Source: Rhodospirillaceae bacterium (GTDB taxonomy: Bacteria; Pseudomonadota; Alphaproteobacteria; Rhodospirillales; UBA2165). From it: DNA of 63,768 bases. The notes under the pieces were generated by a model. The model was not told where the DNA came from. It searched no databases and worked only from the letters and a program-made list of their open reading frames with translations. Both the position numbers and the translations under genes were made by a program. This document shows positions 8,938-17,844 of this stretch, one piece after another. Within the stretch, counting starts at the first letter, position 1; every line of letters begins with the position of its first letter. The stretch covers positions 1 through 63,768 of the forward strand of contig JABHAA010000158.1 of assembly GCA_018674495.1 (NCBI GenBank), in the 5' to 3' direction.

Positions 8938-8979
8938 GGCGCCCGTTTCCCTTGATTGGGGGACGGGCGCCTTGTTTTT
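8938..8979 (+). terminator. Rho-independent terminator after pal
   Basis: A 14-bp stem, 8938-8951 paired with 8958-8971 (nine GC-rich pairs GGCGCCCGT/ACGGGCGCC plus a mixed G-C/G-U inner part), a 6-base loop TTGATT, and the T-rich tail TTGTTTTT at 8972-8979. This is the clearest intrinsic terminator in the window and separates pal from cpoB, which are often on one transcript. Confidence 0.85.
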
Positions 8980-9018
8980 GACATGATTTTTCGGCACAAG
9001 GTCAGCGGGAATCAATCA

Positions 9019-10164
9019 ATGCTGAAACGCCAATCCAAAGTATTTTGTCTGGCCGCGCTGGCCGCGCTGGTCCTTATTTCGGGGCTCGGCCTTGGCGTGT
9101 CCGAAGCAGCGGCGCAGGAGCGCCGGCTGGAAGACTTGCTCAACAAGATGGAACGGTTGGAGCGGGATATGCGCGTTATGAACCGCCAGCTCTATCGCCG
9201 GGGGCCGGCTGCCGGCGCGGCGCCCGGCGCCCGTCCCACAGCCCCCGCCGCTGGCTCCGCAACCCCCGCCGCCAGCGCGCCGCCCACCGGCGGTATGCGC
9301 TTGGAAAACGCTTATGTAGCGCGCCTCGAAGCCCGCTTGGACGATCTGGAAAGTGAAATTCGCAGTGCCACCGGCAACATCGAAAATTTTAACCATTCCA
9401 TGACCCAGATTTCTTCGCGCCTCGATAAGCTGGTGGCCGATATGGAACTGCGGCTGTCGGATATGGAGAAGCGCCAGTTGCAGGCTTCGGCGGGCGCGCC
9501 CTCGGCGTCCGCTGCGCCGGCCCAACCCGGCTTCCAGGCGTCGCCGCCCAGCCAGCAAATCAGCGGCGTCGCCCGCCCGCCGGCAGTGCAGCAGTCCGGT
9601 CCCGCAACTGGCGGGCCATCCTTCGCCCGCCCGGCGCAAAACCTGGGCGCAATTTCGCCGAGCGATCTGGCTGCCGTGAGGCGCGGCGAAAGCCCGCCGC
9701 CCGCATCGGCGCAACCCGCGGCCACCGCTCAGCCCTCCCGCCCGGCGCCGCCGGTGGTGCGCACGATACTGCCCAAGGGATCGGTTCAGGCGCGCTATAA
9801 ATTTGCCCAGGATCTGGTGCACCGGGCGGAATATGACAAGGCCGCCGAGGCTTTTCAGGAATTCATTGCCGCCCATCCGGACGACAAGCTGATTTCCAAT
9901 GCCCGCTATTGGCTGGGCCGGACCTTTTATGTGCGCCGCGAATACCGTTCCGCCGCCGAGGTGTTCTTGAAAGGCTTCCGGGGCGACCCGACGGGCAACA
10001 AGGCGCCCGACAATCTCTTGAGCCTCGGCATGTCCCTGTCGCAAATGGACAAGAAAGCTGACGCTTGCGCCATGTTTGGCAAGCTGGCGAGCGATTTTCC
10101 CAGCGCCCCCAGCCGCATTACCAGATTGTTGCAGCGTGAGCGGAGCCGCGCCGACTGTGGCTAA
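9019..10164 (+). CDS. cpoB: CpoB (YbgF), periplasmic cell-division coordinator
   Basis: A 381-residue exported protein. The signal peptide ends around 'EAAAQE' (residues 30-36), then come two coiled-coil segments ('RRLEDLLNKMERLERDMRVMNRQLYRR' and about residues 95-155), Pro/Ala-rich linkers, and C-terminal TPR repeats ('YKFAQDLVHRAEYDKAAEAFQEFIAAHPDDKLISNARYWLGRTFYVRREY'). CpoB couples Tol-Pal function with peptidoglycan synthesis at the septum. ATG 9019 is chosen because it gives a proper signal peptide; the frame is open to 8956. It is larger than E. coli CpoB, mainly through the Pro/Ala linkers. Confidence 0.92.
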   Translation: MLKRQSKVFCLAALAALVLISGLGLGVSEAAAQERRLEDLLNKMERLERDMRVMNRQLYRRGPAAGAAPGARPTAPAAGSATPAASAPPTGGMRLENAYVARLEARLDDLESEIRSATGNIENFNHSMTQISSRLDKLVADMELRLSDMEKRQLQASAGAPSASAAPAQPGFQASPPSQQISGVARPPAVQQSGPATGGPSFARPAQNLGAISPSDLAAVRRGESPPPASAQPAATAQPSRPAPPVVRTILPKGSVQARYKFAQDLVHRAEYDKAAEAFQEFIAAHPDDKLISNARYWLGRTFYVRREYRSAAEVFLKGFRGDPTGNKAPDNLLSLGMSLSQMDKKADACAMFGKLASDFPSAPSRITRLLQRERSRADCG

Positions 10165-11500
10165 CGCGGTCGCCCTCTCAGCGCCGGCCCCAGAATATCC
10201 GGAACCGCTTGGCGCCTCTGAATTCGATCAGCTGATGGATGCCAACCGGGTACCGGCAGGCGCCGCCATCGCGGTCGCTGTATCGGGCGGCGGCGATTCC
10301 ATGGCGCTGGCGCTGTTGGCCGATGATTGGTGCCGGCGTCATGGCGGCACGCTCACCGCGTTGACGGTGGATCATGGCCTCCGCGCCGGATCGGACGCCG
10401 AGGCATCAAAGGTTGGCGGCTGGCTGGCAGCGGCGGGCATCGGCCACCGGATTTTGGTCTGGGACGGCGATAAGCCGGCTACCGGCATTCAAGCGGCGGC
10501 ACGCGCCGCCCGCTATGGTTTGCTGACCGATTGGGCGCGCCGCAACCGCACCTGCCATATTCTGGTGGCCCATAATCTGGAAGATCAGGCGGAAACATTC
10601 CTTATGCGGGCCGCCCAAGGCGCCGGCATGTATGGCCTGGCCGGCATGGCGCCGGTTTCCCGGAGACGCGGCGTCGGCATTCACCGGCCATTGCTTGAAA
10701 TTTCCGGCGCGCGGCTCCGCCAGACACTCACCGCAAAGTGCCAGCAATGGATAGAAGATCCGTCGAACGCCAATCCCGCCTTCCAGCGCACACACACGCG
10801 GCGGCTAGTGACGGCGCTTGGCCAAGTGGGGGCGCCGGCAACCCGTCTGGCTTTGCTGGCCGGTCACTTCCGCAGCGCCCGCACAAGGCTCGATGGCTTG
10901 GCGGGCGCGCTGATCGGCGGCGCCGTTGTCCGCCACACCACCGGATATTGCCAGTTGCAAACCCAAATCTTTCGGTGCGCCCCATTGATGGTTGCCCTCC
11001 ATGCCTTGCGCAAAATACTGGGTGAGATTGGTGGGCGCGACTATCCTGCCAGTGGTGACAAATTGGAGCGCGGATTGGGGCGGCTGTTGGATTCCGGCGA
11101 TGACCGCGCCTTTACCCTGGCAGGCTGCCGCATCATCAAGGCGGGCGGTGGTCCGGGTACTGTTTTGATCTGCCGCGAGGAACGCAATGCGGGCGAGCGT
11201 CTGACCGTTACTGCCGGCGGGCGCCTGTTTTGGCGGGGCGTGTTTGAGATTGCACTCGAAGGCCGGGATGGCGGCAGCGACGGGCCGGTCTATCTGGGGC
11301 CATTGGGGCAGGTCGGGTGGTCGGAAATTGCCTCGAAAATTGAGGGCGGCGATGCCCTTTTGCCACCATTTCCGGTGCGTACGGCGCTGCCGGCCCTGTT
11401 TGATCGCACCGGCGTTGCCGAAGTGCCGCATCTCGGCTATGTCAGGGTAGCCGGTCGATTGCCCGTCATCGGCATCGACTGGGTCCGCCCGGCTTTGTAA
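10157..11500 (+). CDS. tilS: tRNA(Ile)-lysidine synthase TilS
   Basis: About 447 residues from GTG 10157, which overlaps the cpoB stop by 8 bp. The PP-loop ATP-binding motif 'AVAVSGGGDSMALALL' and 'TVDHGLRAGSDAEA' identify TilS, with 'LVAHNLEDQAETFLMRAAQGAG' following. It changes the wobble cytidine of the AUA-reading tRNA(Ile) into lysidine. The tilS-ftsH pairing is the normal order. The frame is open upstream to 10076 inside cpoB; the GTG is an inference from spacing and overlap. Confidence 0.93.
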   Translation: MANAVALSAPAPEYPEPLGASEFDQLMDANRVPAGAAIAVAVSGGGDSMALALLADDWCRRHGGTLTALTVDHGLRAGSDAEASKVGGWLAAAGIGHRILVWDGDKPATGIQAAARAARYGLLTDWARRNRTCHILVAHNLEDQAETFLMRAAQGAGMYGLAGMAPVSRRRGVGIHRPLLEISGARLRQTLTAKCQQWIEDPSNANPAFQRTHTRRLVTALGQVGAPATRLALLAGHFRSARTRLDGLAGALIGGAVVRHTTGYCQLQTQIFRCAPLMVALHALRKILGEIGGRDYPASGDKLERGLGRLLDSGDDRAFTLAGCRIIKAGGGPGTVLICREERNAGERLTVTAGGRLFWRGVFEIALEGRDGGSDGPVYLGPLGQVGWSEIASKIEGGDALLPPFPVRTALPALFDRTGVAEVPHLGYVRVAGRLPVIGIDWVRPAL

Positions 11501-11668
11501 AAAATGCCCGCTAGCCCTTGTAATTCAGCCGCTACGGACTATTTGATTTGTCTGGGAGTGGTAAAAAAATATAAAGTGATTTTCAATGCCGCTACCAGGA
11601 CGCTATAGAGTGGCAAATCCAGGATCCGAAATCCGGGCCCAAATGTTGATAAGAAAAGGGACAGAATA

Positions 11669-13597
11669 TTGAATATTCGTAAAAACTTGGCCGTCTGGGT
11701 GATTGTCGCGGTCCTTGTTTTCACCCTGTTCAACCTGTTTCAGGGCACCAGTGACCGCAGTCCGCACCAGTCGCTGGCCTTTTCCGATTTCGTCGCCGAA
11801 GTCAATAACGGCACGGTGCGCGACGTAACCATCCAGGGCAAGAAAATTACCGGCCATTTCGAAGACGGCCGCGCCTTTCGCTCCTACGCGCCGAACGATC
11901 CGACGCTGATCCCCAAGCTCGGCGAAAAGGGCGTGCATATCACGGCGCTGCCCATCGAAGACGAAGTGCCGTCTTTGTTCGGCATATTGATCTCCTGGTT
12001 CCCGATGCTGCTCTTGATCGGTATCTGGATATTCTTCATGCGCCAGATGCAGTCGGGCGGCGGCAAGGCCATGGGCTTCGGCAAATCCCGGGCGCGCATG
12101 CTGACCGAGCACACCGGACGCGTCACGTTCGAAGACGTCGCCGGCATCGACGAAGCCAAGCAGGAGTTGGAGGAAATCGTCGAGTTTTTGAAAGACCCGG
12201 CCAAATTTCAGCGCCTCGGCGGCAAAATTCCTAAGGGCTGCTTGCTGGTTGGCCCTCCGGGCACCGGCAAGACGCTGCTGGCGCGCGCCATCGCCGGCGA
12301 GGCAAACGTTCCGTTCTTCACCATATCGGGGTCCGACTTCGTTGAAATGTTTGTCGGCGTTGGCGCCAGCCGTGTCCGCGACATGTTCGAACAGGGCAAA
12401 AAGAACGCGCCCTGCATCATCTTTATCGACGAGCTGGACGCCGTCGGCAGACACCGGGGCGCCGGCCTCGGCGGCGGCAATGACGAGCGCGAACAGACCC
12501 TCAACCAGCTTCTGGTGGAGATGGACGGCTTCGAAAGCAACGAAGGCGTCATTCTGATCGCCGCCACCAACCGTCCGGACGTTCTCGATCCGGCTTTGCT
12601 CCGGCCCGGCAGGTTCGATCGCCAGGTGGTGGTCCCCAACCCCGACATCGTCGGCCGCGAAAAGATTTTGAAGGTGCATATGCGCAAAGTGCCGTGCGCG
12701 CCGGATGTGGATGCCAGGGTTATCGCCCGCGGCACGCCCGGCTTTTCCGGCGCTGATCTGGCCAATCTGGTCAACGAAGCGGCGCTATTGGCGGCGCGCA
12801 CCGGCAACCGCATGGTGACCATGGCCGAGTTTGAATTCGCCAAGGATAAGGTGATGATGGGTGCCGAGCGGCGTTCCATGGTCATGTCCGACGAGGAAAA
12901 GAAGCTGACCGCCTATCACGAGGCCGGCCACGCCATCGTCGGCATCAATGTTCCGAAACACGATCCGCTGCATAAAGTCACTATCATTCCCCGCGGGCGG
13001 GCGCTGGGCGTCACCATGTCGCTGCCGGAAAAAGATAAATACAGCTATTCGAAGCTGGAGCTGGAATCGAAACTGGCGGTCATGTTTGGCGGACGGGTTG
13101 CCGAGATTAAAATATTCGGCGCCGAGAACGTCACCACCGGCGCTGGCAACGATATCCAGCAGGCCACCGAAATGGCGCGGCGCATGGTCACCGAATACGG
13201 CTTTTCCGAAAAGCTGGGGCCGTTGCGCTATACCGATAATGACGAGGAAATTTTCCTCGGCCATTCGGTAGCGCGCCACAAAAACGTGTCCGACGCCACG
13301 GCGCGCATGATCGACGAAGAGGTGCGCGGTCTGATCGAACACGCCGAGCAGAAGGCGGCCGGGATTGTCGATGAAAAATTCGACGATCTGGTTACCCTGG
13401 GCGAGGCATTGCTGGAATATGAGACCTTGTCGGGCACCGAAGTGAACGCGCTTCTGCGCGGCGAGCCGATCTTCCGCCCCGATGCCGACGACGATACCCC
13501 GTCCGAGGGACAGCCTAAGTCTTCGGTCCCGTCTAGCGGCGCCGGCCCGAAGGGCGCCCCCGGTAATCTCGATCCGGAGCCCCAGCCCAGCGGCTGA
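11669..13597 (+). CDS. ftsH: ATP-dependent zinc metalloprotease FtsH
   Basis: A 642-residue membrane AAA+ protease. Two transmembrane helices lie at about residues 8-24 and 103-122, then Walker A 'GPPGTGKTLLA', Walker B 'IIFIDELDAVG', the second region of homology 'NRPDVLDPALLRPGRFDRQ', and the zinc site 'HEAGHA'. It degrades membrane and regulatory proteins. The start is TTG 11669, which gives the conserved N-terminus MNIRKNLAVWVI, eight bases after AAAAGGG. In the 168-bp gap upstream, CTTGTA at 11517 followed by GGACTATTT resembles a weak heat-shock promoter, but this is speculative. Confidence 0.97.
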   Translation: MNIRKNLAVWVIVAVLVFTLFNLFQGTSDRSPHQSLAFSDFVAEVNNGTVRDVTIQGKKITGHFEDGRAFRSYAPNDPTLIPKLGEKGVHITALPIEDEVPSLFGILISWFPMLLLIGIWIFFMRQMQSGGGKAMGFGKSRARMLTEHTGRVTFEDVAGIDEAKQELEEIVEFLKDPAKFQRLGGKIPKGCLLVGPPGTGKTLLARAIAGEANVPFFTISGSDFVEMFVGVGASRVRDMFEQGKKNAPCIIFIDELDAVGRHRGAGLGGGNDEREQTLNQLLVEMDGFESNEGVILIAATNRPDVLDPALLRPGRFDRQVVVPNPDIVGREKILKVHMRKVPCAPDVDARVIARGTPGFSGADLANLVNEAALLAARTGNRMVTMAEFEFAKDKVMMGAERRSMVMSDEEKKLTAYHEAGHAIVGINVPKHDPLHKVTIIPRGRALGVTMSLPEKDKYSYSKLELESKLAVMFGGRVAEIKIFGAENVTTGAGNDIQQATEMARRMVTEYGFSEKLGPLRYTDNDEEIFLGHSVARHKNVSDATARMIDEEVRGLIEHAEQKAAGIVDEKFDDLVTLGEALLEYETLSGTEVNALLRGEPIFRPDADDDTPSEGQPKSSVPSSGAGPKGAPGNLDPEPQPSG

Positions 13598-13611
13598 GCG
13601 TTGAGCTAGCC

Positions 13612-14400
13612 ATGATGTTTGCCGGGCTCGATCTCGGACGCCCGTTGATCATGGGCATCGTCAATGTGACCCCCGACAGTTTTTCCGACGGCGGTGAGGC
13701 CTTCGATGCGGCCGACGCCATCGAACGCGGCTTGGCGCTGATCGCGGACGGCGCCGATATTATCGATGTGGGCGGCGAATCCACCCGCCACGGCGCCGAA
13801 CCCGTAGCGCCCAAAACGGAAGCAGCGCGGGTGTTGCCTGTCATCACGGCCCTGGCGAAGGCGGGTGCGGTGGTTTCCATCGATAGCCGCCACGCCTCGG
13901 TTATGGGCGAAGCGGTGCAAGCCGGCGCCGCCATCATCAACGATGTCAGCGCGCTTAGCTTCGATGCCAATGCCTTGCGCGTTGCCGCCGATACCGGCGC
14001 CTCCGTCATCTTGATGCATATGAAGGGTACGCCCCAAACTATGGCCGGTATGGCCGAATATGACGATGTGGTGGCCGAAGTTTGCTCCTATCTTCGGATG
14101 CGAATCGATGTCTGTATTGCGGCCGGAATAGAGCGGACACGGATCTGCATCGATCCCGGCTTCGGTTTCGCCAAGCGGATGAAACACAATTATGAACTGC
14201 TGGACCGGTTGCCTGAGATCGCGGCCATCGGCCCAACCGTCTGCGCCGGTCTATCGCGTAAGTTCGGAAAGACCGAAAACCCCAAGGAACGCCTTGATAT
14301 TTCCATCGACCTGGCGCGCCGCGCGGTTTCCGGTGGCGCCCGCATTATTCGCGTGCACGACGTCGCGGCGACGGTGGCCGGCCTGGCAGAGGCCCCCTGA
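13612..14400 (+). CDS. folP: Dihydropteroate synthase FolP
   Basis: A 262-residue TIM-barrel enzyme with 'LIMGIVNVTPDSFSDGGEAF' (pterin/PPi-binding loop), 'IIDVGGESTRHGA', 'VSIDSRHASV', 'IINDVSAL' and a C-terminal 'RIIRVHDVAATV'. It joins p-aminobenzoate to the pterin precursor in folate synthesis. It begins 14 bp after ftsH; the ftsH-folP-glmM order is common in proteobacteria. ATG 13612 is followed by ATG 13615, and either could be used. Confidence 0.96.
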   Translation: MMFAGLDLGRPLIMGIVNVTPDSFSDGGEAFDAADAIERGLALIADGADIIDVGGESTRHGAEPVAPKTEAARVLPVITALAKAGAVVSIDSRHASVMGEAVQAGAAIINDVSALSFDANALRVAADTGASVILMHMKGTPQTMAGMAEYDDVVAEVCSYLRMRIDVCIAAGIERTRICIDPGFGFAKRMKHNYELLDRLPEIAAIGPTVCAGLSRKFGKTENPKERLDISIDLARRAVSGGARIIRVHDVAATVAGLAEAP

Positions 14401-14461
14401 AAAATACCGCAATAATTTGTTAAATGACCTTTCGCCCGGCTTGCGCTAAACCGGTTGCAGC

Positions 14462-15811
14462 ATGATTAGAAAACTATTCGGAACCGACGGCATCCGGGGC
14501 ACCGCCAATACGGCGCCCATGACCGCCGAAATCGCGCTCCAGGTGGGCATGGCGGCGGGGCTGCATTTCACCCGCGGCGATCATCGCCACCGGGTGGTGA
14601 TCGGCAAGGATACGCGCTTGTCCGGCTATATGATCGAGCCCGCATTGACCGCCGGTTTTGTTGCCGCCGGCATGGACCCCATATTGGCCGGCCCGCTGCC
14701 GACGCCGGCCATTGCCATGCTGACCCGGTCTTTGCGCGCCGATCTGGGGGTGATGATATCGGCTTCGCACAATCCCTATCAGGACAACGGCATCAAGCTG
14801 TTCGGCCCCGACGGCTACAAATTGTCCGATCAAGCCGAAGCCGCCATCGAAGCGCGCATGGCAGGCGACATGGCGGGCGATCTGGCGCCGCCGGCAGGCT
14901 TGGGCCGAGCGCTGCGCCTGGACGATGCGCAAGGCCGCTATGTGGAGTTCGTGAAACGGACGATCCCGCGCCGCATCAGCTTGGACGGCATCAAGGTGGT
15001 TATCGATTGCGCCAACGGTGCCGCCTACAAGGTGGCGCCGGCGGTGCTTTGGGAACTGGGTGCTGAGGTGGTGCCGCTTGCCGTCAGTCCCGATGGCCTC
15101 AACATCAACGATGGCTGCGGCTCGACCCATCCGGAAGCCATGTGCAGCGCCGTGGTGGCCCATGGCGCCCATATGGGTATCGCCCTCGACGGCGACGCCG
15201 ATCGGGTTTTGATCGCCGACGAGACCGGTGCGCTGATCGACGGTGATCAGATCATGGCGGTGATTGCCAAGCATTGGGCGGATGACGGCTGGCTGCAGGG
15301 CGGTGCGGTGGTCTCTACGGTCATGTCGAATTTGGGGTTGGAGCGGTATCTGGACGGAATCGGCCTCAAATTACTGCGTACCCAGGTGGGTGATCGGTAT
15401 GTGGTCGAGCGCATGCGCGAATTGGGCTGCAATCTCGGCGGCGAGCAATCGGGCCATATTGTTATGGCCGATCACGGCACCACAGGCGATGGCCTGGCCG
15501 CCGCCTTACAGCTTTTGTCGATTATCTCGGCGAGCGGAAAACCAGTCAGCGAAGCTTGCCGGCCGTTCGAGCCGTTGCCGCAAATTCTGCGCAACGTGGC
15601 CGTCAATGGCGCCGCGCCGTTGGAAGATAGCGGTATCCAGAAGGCCATCAAAGCCGGCGAGGCACGCATGGGCAGCGATGGCCGCGTGCTGATCCGCGCG
15701 TCTGGCACCGAGCCTTTGGTCCGGGTCATGGCGGAGGGCAACGATAAGGCTTTGATCGATAGCGTCGTCGGCGATATTGTCGCCGAGATCGAACGCTTCG
15801 TTGCCGCCTGA
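14462..15811 (+). CDS. glmM: Phosphoglucosamine mutase GlmM
   Basis: A 449-residue alpha-D-phosphohexomutase. 'LFGTDGIRGTAN' opens the protein, 'GVMISASHNPYQDNGIKLFG' holds the phosphorylated active-site Ser, 'ALDGDADRVLIAD' is the magnesium loop, 'GGEQSGHIVM' the sugar-binding loop and 'RASGTEPLVRVMAEG' the phosphate-binding loop. It interconverts glucosamine-6-P and glucosamine-1-P for UDP-GlcNAc, hence peptidoglycan and LPS. Confidence 0.97.
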   Translation: MIRKLFGTDGIRGTANTAPMTAEIALQVGMAAGLHFTRGDHRHRVVIGKDTRLSGYMIEPALTAGFVAAGMDPILAGPLPTPAIAMLTRSLRADLGVMISASHNPYQDNGIKLFGPDGYKLSDQAEAAIEARMAGDMAGDLAPPAGLGRALRLDDAQGRYVEFVKRTIPRRISLDGIKVVIDCANGAAYKVAPAVLWELGAEVVPLAVSPDGLNINDGCGSTHPEAMCSAVVAHGAHMGIALDGDADRVLIADETGALIDGDQIMAVIAKHWADDGWLQGGAVVSTVMSNLGLERYLDGIGLKLLRTQVGDRYVVERMRELGCNLGGEQSGHIVMADHGTTGDGLAAALQLLSIISASGKPVSEACRPFEPLPQILRNVAVNGAAPLEDSGIQKAIKAGEARMGSDGRVLIRASGTEPLVRVMAEGNDKALIDSVVGDIVAEIERFVAA

Positions 15812-15832
15812 GCATTTACAGGGAGCATCCAT

Positions 15833-16630
15833 TTGCAGGGACGGGTTCTTATCGTCGCCGGGTCCGATTCCGGCGGCGGCGCCGGCATTCAGGCCGATAT
15901 CAAGGCGGTAACCGCCCTCGGCGGGTTCGCCATGACCGCGATCACGGCGCTGACCGCACAAAATACCGAGGGCGTGTTCGCCATCCACGATGTGCCGGCC
16001 GATTTCCTGACCCGCCAGATGGAGGTGGTCTTGAGCGACATCGGCGCCGACTGCATCAAGATCGGCATGCTGCACCGGCCCGATATTATCGAAGTGGTGT
16101 GCGCGTCATTGGACCAATTGGCGCCGGATGTGCCGGTGGTGGTTGATCCGGTGATGGTCGCCAAGGGCGGCGCGTCCTTGCTGGCCGATGACGCCATGCA
16201 GACCTTAAAAAATTTGATGGTGCCCCGCGCCGCCATCCTAACCCCAAATATCCCCGAAGCTGAGGCCCTGGCGGGCCGCAGCGCGCCTGGGCTGGACGAT
16301 GCCGAAGCGCTGGCGCAATCTTTGCTCGATCTTGGCCCCAAGGCGGTGCTCTTGAAAGGCGGCCACCGGGACGATGCCGAAGTGATGGATTTGTTGCTGG
16401 ATGGGTCGGGCGCCCAACGCTTCACCAGCCCGCGCATTGAGACCAAGCACACCCACGGCACCGGCTGCACCCTGGCCTCGGCCATCGCTTGCGGCATCGC
16501 GCAGGGAATGGAAACCGCCGCCGCCGTCGCCCGCGCCCGGGACTATGTGCTGGAAGCCATCCGCACGGCGCCCGGATATGGTCACGGCCACGGGCCGCTC
16601 AATCATGGGCATACGATGGGGGATCGTTAG
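15833..16630 (+). CDS. thiD: Hydroxymethylpyrimidine/phosphomethylpyrimidine kinase ThiD
   Basis: A 265-residue ribokinase-fold kinase with 'IAGSDSGGGAGIQADIKAV' at the N-terminus, 'DCIKIGMLH', 'VVDPVMVAKGGASLL', 'LTPNIPEAEAL' and the anion-hole/catalytic 'HTHGTGCTLASAIACGIA'. It phosphorylates HMP twice for thiamine synthesis. The start is TTG 15833, placed seven bases after GGGAG; no ATG gives the conserved N-terminus. A His/Gly-rich tail ends the protein. No TPP riboswitch is visible upstream. Confidence 0.92.
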   Translation: MQGRVLIVAGSDSGGGAGIQADIKAVTALGGFAMTAITALTAQNTEGVFAIHDVPADFLTRQMEVVLSDIGADCIKIGMLHRPDIIEVVCASLDQLAPDVPVVVDPVMVAKGGASLLADDAMQTLKNLMVPRAAILTPNIPEAEALAGRSAPGLDDAEALAQSLLDLGPKAVLLKGGHRDDAEVMDLLLDGSGAQRFTSPRIETKHTHGTGCTLASAIACGIAQGMETAAAVARARDYVLEAIRTAPGYGHGHGPLNHGHTMGDR

Positions 16631-17341
16631 ATGACCAAAGAGCTTTTCCGCGCCGACGCCTACACCCAATCCTGCGAAACCACGGTGGTCTCCGCTGATG
16701 CGCGCGGTATCGTCCTCGATGCTTCGGTGTTTTATCCGCGCGGCGGCGGGCAGCCCGGAGATTCCGGCGCCCTCCACCTGGCCGATGGGACTGAGATCGC
16801 GATTGCCGACTGCTTCAAGGACCGGGAGACTGGCGACCATGTTCATGTGCCGGCCGAGGGCGCACCCTTGCCGGAAATCGGCGCGGCGGTGACCGCCGAG
16901 ATCGATTGGCAGCGGCGCCACCGGATGATGCGCATGCATACGGCCCTGCATCTTTTGTGCGCCGTCGTTGAGGGCGGCGTGACCGGCGGCTCCATCGGGC
17001 CCGACAAAAGCCGCCTGGATTTCGATCTGCCCGATACGGCCCTCGATAAAGAGCATATCCAATCCGAATTGAACCGGCTGGTGGGCGAGAATTTGGTGGT
17101 GAGCGTATCCTCGGTCAGCGACGCCGAACTTGACGCCAACCCCGATCTGGTGCGTACCATGTCGGTTAAGCCGCCATCGGGGGCCGGAAGCGTCCGCATC
17201 ATCGATATTGCCGGCGCCGATTTGCAGCCTTGCGGCGGCACGCACGTGGCAAACACCGGCGAGATCGGCGCCTTGCGTGTCGGCAAGATCGAAAACAAGG
17301 GCGCCCACAACCGGCGCATCAATATCCATCTGGAGAATTGA
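16631..17341 (+). CDS. Free-standing alanyl-tRNA editing protein (AlaX-type)
   Basis: A 236-residue protein related to the editing domain of alanyl-tRNA synthetase: 'FYPRGGGQPGDSGAL' near the N-terminus and the zinc ligands in 'MRMHTALHLL' (HxxxH) and 'LQPCGGTHVANTGEIG' (CxxxH). Such AlaX proteins remove Ser or Gly wrongly attached to tRNA(Ala). It starts at the base after the thiD stop and ends 3 bp before the GNAT gene, so the three genes probably share a transcript. Confidence 0.9.
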   Translation: MTKELFRADAYTQSCETTVVSADARGIVLDASVFYPRGGGQPGDSGALHLADGTEIAIADCFKDRETGDHVHVPAEGAPLPEIGAAVTAEIDWQRRHRMMRMHTALHLLCAVVEGGVTGGSIGPDKSRLDFDLPDTALDKEHIQSELNRLVGENLVVSVSSVSDAELDANPDLVRTMSVKPPSGAGSVRIIDIAGADLQPCGGTHVANTGEIGALRVGKIENKGAHNRRINIHLEN

Positions 17342-17344
17342 GCC

Positions 17345-17830
17345 ATGAGTTTGGAAATCCGCCCCGCCCAAGTCCCGGCCGAAGTGGGCCTGGCGCGCGA
17401 CATGTTCACCGAATACCAGAACTGGCTGGACGTGGATTTGTGATTCCAGGACTTCGATGAAGAGCTGGCAAGTTTGCCGGGAAAATATTCAGAGCCCCAG
17501 GGTCAGATATTGTTCGCCAAGGACGGCGACAAAATCGCCGGCGTCGCCGCCATGCGCCCTTTGGACGGCACCGGTGCCGCCGAGATGAAGCGCCTTTATG
17601 TGCGCGAAGATTGGCGCGGCCAGGGGCTGGGCCGCGAATTGGTGGAGCGGATCATCGCCCACGCCCGCGCCCAGGGCTACAAATTGCTGCGCCTGGACAC
17701 GGTGCCCCAATTGGAAACTGCCATCGCCCTTTATCTGGATCTGGGATTCAAGGAAATCGGCGATTATTCGAACGGCACCTCCATTTATCTTGGCGCCAAG
17801 CTGCGCTATTTTGAATTAGACTTGGCTTAA
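17345..17830 (+). CDS. GNAT acetyltransferase with one in-frame TGA (selenoprotein candidate or interrupted gene)
   Basis: Reading from ATG 17345 (GGAG at 17332-17335) gives 32 codons, a TGA at 17441-17443 (codon 33), then an uninterrupted same-frame continuation to TAA 17830, 161 residues in all. Both halves belong to one GNAT domain: 'EIRPAQVPAEVGLARDMFTE' before the TGA, and 'MKRLYVREDWRGQGLGREL' (acetyl-CoA loop) and 'LRLDTVPQLETAIALYLDLGFKEI' after it. In relatives I recall the TGA position as Cys in a motif like FDLCFQGF; here it reads VDL-TGA-FQDF. A hairpin at 17465-17480 fits a bacterial SECIS. It could instead be a nonsense mutation, with the 118-residue remainder read from TTG 17474. 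The acetylated substrate is unknown. Confidence 0.7.
17465..17480 (+). promoter_or_regulatory. Hairpin downstream of the in-frame TGA, candidate bacterial SECIS apical stem-loop
   Basis: Six pairs, 17465-17470 with 17475-17480 (CTGGCA/TGCCGG, one G-U), closing a 4-base loop AGTT whose second base is G. The loop starts 27 bases after the TGA. As I recall the published bSECIS pattern, it needs a G in the first two loop positions, an upper stem of 4-16 bp, and 16-37 bases between UGA and loop; all hold here. TTC 17444-17446 could also pair with GAA 17481-17483 as a short lower stem. Hairpins of this size occur by chance in GC-rich coding DNA. Confidence 0.35.
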
Positions 17831-17844
17831 GGACTTCAAACACA

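Noticed and set aside
17474..17830. Independent 118-residue acetyltransferase starting at TTG 17474.
   Set aside because: It would lack the first strand and helix of the GNAT fold, while the missing part is present in frame directly upstream; reading the whole as one gene with a TGA explains the sequence better.
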